A stretch of DNA of 40,496 bases from Hyphomicrobiales bacterium (GTDB lineage: Bacteria; Pseudomonadota; Alphaproteobacteria; Rhizobiales; Beijerinckiaceae): positions 1-40,496 of the forward strand of contig JAFBAK010000122.1 in assembly GCA_019247795.1 (NCBI GenBank). The letters are read 5' to 3'. Under the pieces are notes generated by a model that was not told the origin of the DNA, did no database searches, and saw nothing but the letters and a program-made list of their open reading frames with translations. The translations under genes were made by a program, and so were the position numbers. Numbering within the stretch: the first letter of the stretch is position 1; every line of letters begins with the position of its first letter. Below, piece by piece: positions 32,878-39,940 of the stretch.

Positions 32878-33870
32878 CTAAAGCGCCGCTTTGACCTTGG
32901 TGGCGACGTCGGCCGGGACCCATTTGGTCCAGAGATCCGGCATGTTCTTCAGAAACCATTTGGCGCCGTCTTGACCGGTCGCCTGATTGTCCGTCATCCA
33001 AAGCATGACCTTGCCGACGGTGTTCTGGTCCCAGTTCCTCGTCTTCAAGTAATCCATGACCGGACCGACATCGCTGCGCTTTGCGAATTTGCCTGTCACC
33101 AGCGTGGTCATGTCGGACACGCCCCAATAGTTCGGTTTCGGATCGGGGCATTCCTGAACGGTGGTGCACCGCTTCCACTCGACGGGGTCGTGCGCCATCT
33201 CCAGGCGCTTCATCGGATATTTCTGAAGCAGGGAAGTCGGCGCCCAATAGGACGCAATGAAGCCCTGCTTGTGTTCATATCCCTTGGCGATCTCGCCATC
33301 GAGTGCTGCCGCCGAACCGCTCGGAACCAGCACGAAGCCCTTGCCAGCGGCATTGAGAGCCTTGAAGAGCTGTGCCGTCACCACGGTATCGCCCCATCCC
33401 TGCGGCCCCTGAAAGACCACGCCCTTCGAGGGATCTTCGGGCGCAGGAAAGAGCTCCGGGTGCTTCATGGCGTCGTCGACGGTCTTGATCTCCGGGTGCG
33501 CATCGGCCACGTATTTCGGAATATACCAACCCGACGTCTCGCCATCGCTGATGGCCGGCCCCACCTTCACCAGTTTTCCCTCGGCGACGGCTTTATTCAC
33601 GATTTCAGGCAGGAGATCCGTCGTCGTTTCGGAGGATAGGTCCGGCTGCCCCTTCTCCGCCATCGACGTGATCGTCGGAACGGTATCTCCGGCGACCGTG
33701 GTGGCGTTGCAGTCATAGCCGTTCTTGAGAATGAACTGATCGACATAGTCCAGCGCTTCGGCCGACTGCCAGCTGAACACTGCCAGCGTGACGTCCCCGC
33801 ACGCGGCGCGCGCGGCGCCGGCGCTCAAAAGCGCGCTGACGGCCACTGCGGAAAATAGCAGACGCCTCAT
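32878..33870 (-). CDS. Periplasmic betaine-type binding protein (ProX/OpuAC-like)
   Basis: The 330-residue protein has a Sec signal peptide (MRRLLFSAVAVSALLSAG, cleavage near ARA-ACG). A type II binding fold follows: VTLAVFSWQSAEALDYVDQF, PSGSAAALDGEIAKGYEHKQ and FIASYWAPTSLLQKYPM. The Trp/Tyr-rich segments are consistent with an aromatic box for quaternary ammonium groups. ATG 33870 follows AGGGAGAAAG; the 20 extra upstream codons are not signal-like. It is first in the minus-strand operon running through the permease, ATPase and demethylase genes. The exact ligand (glycine betaine, proline betaine or another) is not determined. Confidence 0.9.
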   Translation of the reverse strand: MRRLLFSAVAVSALLSAGAARAACGDVTLAVFSWQSAEALDYVDQFILKNGYDCNATTVAGDTVPTITSMAEKGQPDLSSETTTDLLPEIVNKAVAEGKLVKVGPAISDGETSGWYIPKYVADAHPEIKTVDDAMKHPELFPAPEDPSKGVVFQGPQGWGDTVVTAQLFKALNAAGKGFVLVPSGSAAALDGEIAKGYEHKQGFIASYWAPTSLLQKYPMKRLEMAHDPVEWKRCTTVQECPDPKPNYWGVSDMTTLVTGKFAKRSDVGPVMDYLKTRNWDQNTVGKVMLWMTDNQATGQDGAKWFLKNMPDLWTKWVPADVATKVKAAL

Positions 33871-33944
33871 GTGACTTTCTCCCTGGTTGCACCGCCTCCG
33901 GCTGAAATTACCGCGGCAAATATCGAACAAGTCGTTCGAGTCGG

Positions 33945-33990
33945 CAGCGAAATAATTTCACCTGCCACGTAAGTTTTTCCTGCCGTCCGG
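33945..33990. promoter_or_regulatory. 46-bp element shared with the Rieske/LysR promoter (copy 2)
   Basis: Matches 27570-27614 at 41 of 46 aligned positions, in the same orientation. It lies 75-120 bp upstream of the betaine-binding protein gene. Both copies stand upstream of minus-strand genes of the same catabolic cluster. Confidence 0.65.
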
Positions 33991-34083
33991 ACGCCATCGG
34001 TATCGTTTTGAAATACGCTACGCTCGTCGATCGGCTATTTATCACTTCATAAACGCATATTGCATGCGCAACGTCAAGCATAT

Positions 34084-34100
34084 TGTATTTTGAAAATACA
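34084..34100. promoter_or_regulatory. Perfect 8-1-8 palindrome, candidate GntR operator
   Basis: TGTATTTT-G-AAAATACA is a perfect inverted repeat, extended by the flanking AT...CAAT into near-symmetry. AT-rich GTAT...ATAC cores are common in operators of FCD-type GntR regulators, and the GntR gene starts about 200 bp downstream. Confidence 0.5.
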
Positions 34101-34304
34101 CAATGTAGCCTCACCATGAGGGTGCGTTGCCGTAATCGTGCTGAGGGCTCGCTTCGAAAACGAGTATTCGGCAGCGTTGTTAAGTCGACGCGAAAAGATG
34201 CTCAGTGGAACGCGAGAATTTGATGGGGCAACAATCTGATGCGCGGGCAAGTTTTTCTAGGCAAAGAGAGCTGGAATCGGAACCAAAGGGGCAAGTCTCG
34301 CCAA

Positions 34305-35015
34305 ATGAAAAACGGCAAGTCGTCACTTTATGAAACCTTGAAGCGCCATATCCTGACGCTGGAGCTGGCGCCGGACCAGGACCTCGACGAAGCGAGCCTC
34401 AGCGAGGAATACGGAATTTCTCGCACGCCGGTGCGCGACGTTCTCCGCCGGCTCGCGGGAGAAGGATATGTCGCAATTCGCGAGAACCGAGGGGCGCGCG
34501 TCATTCCGATGAATCTCGCGACACTGCGGGATTTTTTCCTCGTGGCCCCGATCATCTATGAAGCCGTCGGCCGGCTCGCTGTGCAGAATTTCAAGCCGAG
34601 CCAGCTTGCCGAGCTCAAGGAGTGTCAGAAGCGGTTTCGATCCGCGTTGAAGGCGCAAGACAGCGAAGCCCTGAACCTCGAAAACAACCGCTTTCACGCG
34701 ATCATCGGCGAGATGGCGAACAGCTTGTTCCTCAAGCCCAGCTTCGAGAAACTCCAGATCGATCACGCGCGGATCGGGCATACGTTTTTCGATCCGACAG
34801 ACGATCGAATGGAGGCCAATCTTCAGAAGGCGTGCACGCATCATGATCTCTTCATCGAAGCCATCGCCGAGCGAGACGACGCCACGATGATCAAACTGGT
34901 GTTCGAGCATTGGGAGCTGTCGCGGAAGAACATGGAGCTCTACGTCGCGCCCAAAGAACTGAAGAACGAGGCGGTCGCAAAAATATCGAGGGCGCGCCAC
35001 AAGCAGGTGGCTTGA
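34305..35015 (+). CDS. GntR-family regulator with FCD ligand domain
   Basis: The 236-residue protein has an N-terminal winged HTH (SSLYETLKRHILTLELAPDQ, then LSEEYGISRTPVRDVLRRLAGEGYV) and an all-helical FCD domain. The FCD metal/ligand residues are probably in ENNRFHAIIGEMANS and HHDLFIEAIAERDD. FCD regulators bind small carboxylates. ATG 34305 starts directly at the HTH; an upstream in-frame ATG at 34239 would add 22 unremarkable residues. It is divergent from the betaine transporter operon and upstream of the cupin gene on its strand. Confidence 0.85.
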   Translation: MKNGKSSLYETLKRHILTLELAPDQDLDEASLSEEYGISRTPVRDVLRRLAGEGYVAIRENRGARVIPMNLATLRDFFLVAPIIYEAVGRLAVQNFKPSQLAELKECQKRFRSALKAQDSEALNLENNRFHAIIGEMANSLFLKPSFEKLQIDHARIGHTFFDPTDDRMEANLQKACTHHDLFIEAIAERDDATMIKLVFEHWELSRKNMELYVAPKELKNEAVAKISRARHKQVA

Positions 35016-35111
35016 GCGGCGACACTCCGGGAGACTTGCCGATGATTGAGCATCTGATCGCGGCAGCGATCGAGTTTAGACAGGTGAGTGGACAGATCGA
35101 GGAGAATTGAC

Positions 35112-35489
35112 ATGAGTGATGCATCAGCCTGGCGCATCGGCAATGCACCCGAGAAAGGCATCGTTGGGCCCGTGGTCCAATCGATGTATCACACGTCGAA
35201 CAACGCCGAATGGCAGCCGACCGAAGCCGAAGGCTTCTGGATCAAGCCCTTGTTCGAAGACGCCGAGCGCGGCGAGAAGACGATATTGATGAAGGTCGAT
35301 GGCGGCGCCTGGTCGCCGATGCATACGCATCCTGGCGAGCTCGAGCAGATCTATGTGCTACAGGGAAGCTTCTATGACCAGGACAAGACGTTAGGCCCTG
35401 GAGATTTCTGCTGCCGCGCGCCGGACGCGGCGCACGAGGCAGGCTCGAAGGAAGGCGCCATCGTTCTGCTCATCTATACGAGGCGATAG
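35112..35489 (+). CDS. Single-domain cupin protein
   Basis: The 125-residue product carries cupin motif 1 as PMHTHPGELEQIYVLQGSF and motif 2 in LGPGDFCCRAPDAAHEAG, with His residues suited to bind one metal ion. It resembles ChrR-type cupins. Function is unknown; small cupins next to catabolic genes are often dioxygenases, isomerases or ligand sensors. ATG 35112 follows GAGGAGA. It lies 96 bp after the GntR gene, probably in one transcript. Confidence 0.75.
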   Translation: MSDASAWRIGNAPEKGIVGPVVQSMYHTSNNAEWQPTEAEGFWIKPLFEDAERGEKTILMKVDGGAWSPMHTHPGELEQIYVLQGSFYDQDKTLGPGDFCCRAPDAAHEAGSKEGAIVLLIYTRR

Positions 35490-35496
35490 CATGGCG

Positions 35497-35553
35497 GGGA
35501 TTGAAGCGTAAATGGCCGCCCCAAGTGACCCCAAGTGCGGCCATGACGCTTGA
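35497..35553. repeat. Degenerate REP-like element
   Basis: The 23-bp stretch 35531-35553 (core AAGTGCGGCCATGACGCTT) is identical to 26169-26191. Its left partner arm here is degraded (GGCGG at about 35493-35497, CCGCC at 35516-35520), so the clean 11-bp stem of the other copy is lost. Confidence 0.5.
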
Positions 35554-35622
35554 TGATGGTGTCCAACTATAATTCGAAGTATTGGCCAACTTGCTCGGCC
35601 CGGGGAGTTGTTATCGATTGAT

Positions 35623-35690
35623 GACATTTCTCATTGTCATCGATCGTTGACATCTGCTAATGTCGATGATCGACGACATGTGGATTTGTC
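35623..35690 (+). promoter_or_regulatory. Three hipB operators GACA-N8-TGTC, 26-bp period
   Basis: Identical-format inverted repeats GACA-N8-TGTC lie at 35623-35638, 35649-35664 and 35675-35690. They are exactly 26 bp apart and the last touches the hipB ATG at 35691. TTGACA at 35647-35652 could be the -35 box, which the middle operator would cover. E. coli HipB also binds multiple N8-spaced palindromes (TATCC-N8-GGATA), so this is the expected autoregulatory region with a different half-site. Confidence 0.75.
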
Positions 35691-35975
35691 ATGCTCATCC
35701 GTACTCCTGCCGACCTCGGCGCCGTCATCCGCGACCGGCGCAAGCAACTCAAGCTCGATCAGGCAGCTTTCGCCAAGCGCGTGGGCGTCAGCCGCCAATG
35801 GGTCATCGGGATCGAGCGCGGCCGCCCGCGTGCCGAACTCGCTCTGGTGCTGCGCGCCATCGATGTTCTCGGTATCCGGCTCGACGCGAGCATCGCGCCA
35901 ACGCCTCATCGTCCCCGGTCGGCGAGCGTGGACATTGATGCGATCGTAACGAAAGCCAGAGAGCCGAAGCCGTGA
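35691..35975 (+). CDS. hipB: HipB-like antitoxin, XRE family
   Basis: The 94-residue protein is one XRE helix-turn-helix (LGAVIRDRRKQLKLDQAAFA, then VGVSRQWVIGIERGRPRAE; about 9-50) with a short tail. HipB binds its own operators and holds HipA inactive. It overlaps hipA by 4 bp (GTGA), typical for toxin-antitoxin pairs. Confidence 0.9.
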   Translation: MLIRTPADLGAVIRDRRKQLKLDQAAFAKRVGVSRQWVIGIERGRPRAELALVLRAIDVLGIRLDASIAPTPHRPRSASVDIDAIVTKAREPKP

Positions 35976-37249
35976 ACGACGAGCTTGTGGCCCTTCTTGG
36001 CGGAACCGAAATCGGCCGCGTGCACCGCGACACACGCGGTCGCATCAGGTTCTTCTACGATGACGCATGGCGAACGGCCGCGGACGCCTATCCTCTCTCT
36101 TTGTCAATGCCACTGGGCGCCAAAGAGCATAGCCGCGCCATTGAGGCGTTCCTTTGGGGCCTCTTACCGGATAACGAACAGGTGCTCTCGCGCTGGGCCG
36201 CGCAATTCCAGGTCTCCGCGCGCAACGTCTTCGCGCTCATCTCGCGCGTCGGGCAGGATTGCGCCGGCGGGGTGCAGTTCGTTACGCCCGAACGCCTCGA
36301 CGCGATCCGAAACGGGAAGGAAGACAAGGTCGAATGGCTTGATGAAGTCGACATAGCGAAGCGCCTCGAAGTTTTGCGCCAGGATCACGCCGCATGGCGG
36401 CTACCGAGCGATACGGGGCAGTTCAGCCTGGCCGGCGCTCAGCCCAAGACGGCCCTGCTTCTGCAAGATGGGCGATGGGGCATCCCCTCAGGCCGCCTGC
36501 CGACGACCCACATCCTCAAGCCGCCGACCGGGCACTTCGACGGTCATGCCGAGAACGAGCATATCTGCCTCAAGCTGGCGCGAAGCTTCGGTCTGCCGGC
36601 CGCGGAATCAAGCGTCATGAAGTTCAAGAAGGAAGTCGCCATCACCGTTGAGCGCTACGATCGCCAACGCAAAGGCAATGACATTATCCGCGTGCACCAG
36701 GAAGATATGTGTCAGGCCCTTGGTATTCCGCCAACCAAGAAGTATCAGAATGAGGGCGGCCCGAGCGCCTTGGACATCGTGCGGCTTCTGCGCACCTACT
36801 CGACGAACCGCGAGACCGATATAGATACCTTCATCGATGCCCTTGGCCTCAACTGGCTCATCGCCGGCACGGATGCGCACGCCAAGAATTACTCGCTGCT
36901 CCTGGGCGGCGGCCGCATCCGTCTCGCGCCGCTTTATGACGTGGCGAGCATCGTTCCTTACGGCGAGTTTGACCTGCGCAAGTCCAAGCTCGCCATGAAG
37001 CTCGGCGGCGAATACAAACTCAGCCTCATCGGACTGCATCAATGGCAAAAGCTCGCACGCGAGATGCGCGTCGATGCCGAGGCGCTGATTGATCGGCTCG
37101 CAGGGATGGCCTCAAGGCTTCCCGACGAGGTGAACGCTGCTCGCGTACGGGCGCGTAAGGAGGGGCTCAACGCGCCGATCATCGAACGGCTGGCGGAGCG
37201 GTTGATCGAGCGCGCCAGGGCATGCCGAAAGTCTCTCGGATTAGCGTAG
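35972..37249 (+). CDS. hipA: HipA-like serine/threonine kinase toxin
   Basis: The 425-residue protein has the HipA N-terminal domain (1 to about 105) and kinase core. The loop FSLAGAQPK (151-159) includes the Ser that HipA autophosphorylates. Lys183 in THILKPP is the ATP-binding lysine. Asp301 and Asn306 in GTDAHAKNYS form the catalytic loop, and Asp323 in APLYDVAS binds the metal. E. coli HipA phosphorylates glutamyl-tRNA synthetase, causing growth arrest and persistence; this target is assumed only by homology. All key residues are present, so the toxin looks active. The start is GTG 35972, coupled to hipB. Confidence 0.92.
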   Translation: MNDELVALLGGTEIGRVHRDTRGRIRFFYDDAWRTAADAYPLSLSMPLGAKEHSRAIEAFLWGLLPDNEQVLSRWAAQFQVSARNVFALISRVGQDCAGGVQFVTPERLDAIRNGKEDKVEWLDEVDIAKRLEVLRQDHAAWRLPSDTGQFSLAGAQPKTALLLQDGRWGIPSGRLPTTHILKPPTGHFDGHAENEHICLKLARSFGLPAAESSVMKFKKEVAITVERYDRQRKGNDIIRVHQEDMCQALGIPPTKKYQNEGGPSALDIVRLLRTYSTNRETDIDTFIDALGLNWLIAGTDAHAKNYSLLLGGGRIRLAPLYDVASIVPYGEFDLRKSKLAMKLGGEYKLSLIGLHQWQKLAREMRVDAEALIDRLAGMASRLPDEVNAARVRARKEGLNAPIIERLAERLIERARACRKSLGLA

Positions 37250-37353
37250 CGCGCTCTAAACAGGGTGGCTGCTCGATTGGCCGTCGAATGGCAGCTGAGT
37301 ACCAGGTCATTGATCTTGATTGGCCGATCTCATGCTCGGGTTCTGGACCAAGC

Positions 37354-38148
37354 TCAATGTTCGACCCGGTACAGGCGCCATCGCTCTGGCAGGCCTTTGA
37401 GTTGGTGGACGCCGCGATCCTCGAAGCCGATTCCGGATTGCGACATCAGCTCCTTGACCGCGCTCGAGACAAGGACTTCGCCGGCGCGCGCCTTAGCGGC
37501 AACGCGCGCGCCGATGTGAAACGCGAGACCGAAGACCTCCGCTCCGCTCACCTTGTATTCGCCCGCATGCAGCCCCACCCTGATCTCCAGCCCCAGCGTG
37601 CGCACCGCCTCGCGAATCGCGGTCGCGCAACGGACCCCGGCAGCCGGCGTGCCGAATGTCGCCAGCAGTCCATCTCCCGTCGTTACGACCTCTCTTCCCC
37701 GTAAAGCCTTCAGCTCTCTGCGGACGGCGGCGTAATAGAGATTCATCACCTGCGTCCAACGAGAATCGCCAAGGCGCGCGGCCTTTTCGGTAGAGCGTAC
37801 GATATCGACAAAGAGGATCGTGGCGAGGGCTTGTTCGAGCTCGGCGCTGCGCTCGGGGGATCGACGCCTTATCGAAATTCTTCCAGCCAGTATTTCGTAG
37901 CGATGGTTGCGTCGTCGCGCGATTGCGGTCTTTGCGTAGAGTTTGGCGTGTTGGACCGTGCCGAAACCAATCGATTTGGCTCTTGGGGGAAACGTCCAGT
38001 AAACCCGTCGCTCATCGCCGACGCCGAGGACCTCCACGGCGCCCCACTTCAGGAAAACCGTCGGCCCGACCCGTCGAACGCACCATGCCTTTGACGTGTA
38101 TCCGGAGACGTTCGACTGATGGACACCGATGCGAAGGAATTTGGGCAT
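37354..38148 (-). CDS. Class III nucleotide cyclase with an uncharacterised N-terminal domain
   Basis: The 264-residue protein has a class III adenylate/guanylate cyclase domain from about 105. The metal-binding Asp115 is in ILFVDIVRST and Asp159 in TTGDGLLATF, followed by VGLHAGE and GARVAAKARAGEVLVSS. It would make cAMP or a related nucleotide. The first 90 residues (KFLRIGVHQSNVSGYTSK, WCVRR and VFLKWGAVEV segments) form a separate basic domain. The layout vaguely recalls WGR domains, but I cannot assign it. The protein has no membrane segment. It is convergent with hipA and divergent from the orphan binding-protein gene. Confidence 0.8.
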   Translation of the reverse strand: MPKFLRIGVHQSNVSGYTSKAWCVRRVGPTVFLKWGAVEVLGVGDERRVYWTFPPRAKSIGFGTVQHAKLYAKTAIARRRNHRYEILAGRISIRRRSPERSAELEQALATILFVDIVRSTEKAARLGDSRWTQVMNLYYAAVRRELKALRGREVVTTGDGLLATFGTPAAGVRCATAIREAVRTLGLEIRVGLHAGEYKVSGAEVFGLAFHIGARVAAKARAGEVLVSSAVKELMSQSGIGFEDRGVHQLKGLPERWRLYRVEH

Positions 38149-38417
38149 GAACGTGCGGCCGATGACCGTTTGGGCCTACTAGCGGTAAAGCGTAGTCATA
38201 CATTCCAGTGCTGGCAACAGGGGCAACTTGCACGAAAGCATTGTCGAGCAGTCCTCCGTCGAGAACCAATATTTCTGATTTGCGCGCTTTTCAAAACGCC
38301 ACGCCGCAACATGGGTTTACATTCCAGGAACAGCACCCAAAGAATTGCCATCGACTCGAAGTGGCCGTTACGACAAACTCAAAGAAAGTTTGTACACGCC
38401 CTAAGCAGGATGGCGCC

Positions 38418-39668
38418 ATGAAGGCCAAGGCAGGTATTACGGTTGATCGGCGCAGTATTCTCAGGACCGGTGCTGCGATCGGCGCGCTCCAGATGGTGCC
38501 GCCCGTCATCATCGCGGCGCGGGGCGAAACCCCGGTGAGAATCGGCATGGTCGATCCCATCACGGGAGTCTACGCGGCCATTGCGCGAGGCGAGGTGGAC
38601 GGGGCACAGCTTGCGACGGAGGAGCTCAACAAGAATGGTGGCATTCTCGGCAGACCCGTAGAGCTGCAAATCGAGGATTCCGCCAATGACGTGGGCACCG
38701 GCGTGCAAAAGACCCGCAAGCTGATCGAGCGTGACCAGGTGAGCTTCATCATTGGTGATGTGAATTCCGGCATCGCTCTCGCCATGACGCAGGTGACTAA
38801 GGAAAAAAGGATTGTCCACATTGTCTCCGGCGGCCACACCGACCCGATCACCGGGTCGAATTGTGCCTGGAACGTCTTTCGTGTTTGCAACACGACGACC
38901 ATGGATGCCAACGCAATCGCGATGACCTTGATCGAGCGACTCGGCAACAAATGGTACTTTTTCACACCCGATTATGCTTACGGGCATTCGCTTCAGGCAG
39001 GGTTTGAAAAAATCCTGAAGGCGCATGGCGGCAGCTTTGCGGGCGATCTCATTCCGCTCGGCACCGCGGACTATTCCGCCTATCTCATCAAGGCCAGGGC
39101 TTTCGAGCCCAAGGTGCTTGTCAACAACATGGGCGGTGGCGATCAGGTGGCGAGCCTGAAGCAATTCGTGCAATTCGGACTCGACAAGCAGATGGGCGTG
39201 GGCGGCGCCCTCTTCGAACTTGAAAGCCTGCGCGCCGTCCCGGATGATGCGCGCATCGGCTGGTGGACCATGGAATGGTGGTGGGATCAGCCCGGCGTGC
39301 CTCATGTGCGGGAATTCTCCGCCGCGATGAAACAGCGCACGGGCCAGCAGGCGAGCGCGAGAAATTGGTTCGGCTATGTGTCGGTAAAGACTGCGGCGCT
39401 CGCCGCTAACCAAGCGAAATCTCTCGATGCGGTAAAGCTTGCGCGCGTTCTCTCGGACTTCAAATTGCCGCCGGAAGTGGCGCTTCAACCGGGAAGCCCG
39501 CGCTTTCGTTCGGGCGACCATGAGCTGATGAGTTCGGTTTTCGTGGGCCAGGCGCACAGACCCGAGGGTGATCCCGACAACATGTTTACCGTGCAGGATT
39601 TGGTCCCGGGCGAAAAGGCGGCGGGTCCTGTGGAAGAAGCGGGCTGCAAGCTCGAGTGGCCGACCTGA
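38418..39668 (+). CDS. Orphan LivK-like periplasmic binding protein, Tat signal
   Basis: The 416-residue protein is a close paralogue of the binding protein at 12752-14014. It has the same twin-arginine start (VDRRSILRTGAAIGA), the same IGMVDPxTGVYA segment and long shared runs such as KLIERDQVSFIIGDVNS, through to a matching C-terminus (GCKLEWP). ATG 38418 follows AGGA at 38407-38410. No permease or ATPase gene accompanies it in the window; it lies between two nucleotide cyclase genes. It may lend a second ligand specificity to the Liv-type transporter, or act as a sensor. Confidence 0.88.
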   Translation: MKAKAGITVDRRSILRTGAAIGALQMVPPVIIAARGETPVRIGMVDPITGVYAAIARGEVDGAQLATEELNKNGGILGRPVELQIEDSANDVGTGVQKTRKLIERDQVSFIIGDVNSGIALAMTQVTKEKRIVHIVSGGHTDPITGSNCAWNVFRVCNTTTMDANAIAMTLIERLGNKWYFFTPDYAYGHSLQAGFEKILKAHGGSFAGDLIPLGTADYSAYLIKARAFEPKVLVNNMGGGDQVASLKQFVQFGLDKQMGVGGALFELESLRAVPDDARIGWWTMEWWWDQPGVPHVREFSAAMKQRTGQQASARNWFGYVSVKTAALAANQAKSLDAVKLARVLSDFKLPPEVALQPGSPRFRSGDHELMSSVFVGQAHRPEGDPDNMFTVQDLVPGEKAAGPVEEAGCKLEWPT

Positions 39669-39940
39669 CCATTCCTGGAGACTGCAAGACCGTCGACGAG
39701 ATGAGAGGCCGCAGGCTGGCGTTACGTGGCGTCGGCTGTGGGCGCGGTCGGGGTGTCGATCTTCCACAAATCCGCGGTTCTGACCGGACGCCTACATGCA
39801 CAATAAGGCGTCGCTGGTCGATTGCCGATGAGCTTACCCTGACGCGGACGCAAAGAGCCGCAGTTTTGTCGCCACCCAAGTCAATGTCTGCATCGGGCGA
39901 GAAGTCGTCTTGATCGGAAAGTCGCCGCTGGAATGAGCCC

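Larger units (their letters stand above)
33871..34304. promoter_or_regulatory. Divergent control region of the betaine transporter and GntR genes
   Basis: This 434-bp region is markedly more AT-rich than its neighbours, especially 34020-34110. It holds copy 2 of the shared element (33945-33990) near the transporter gene and a palindrome (34084-34100) nearer the GntR gene. TTGC-ATGC-GCAA also forms a small palindrome near 34057. No protein gene is supported here. Confidence 0.55.
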
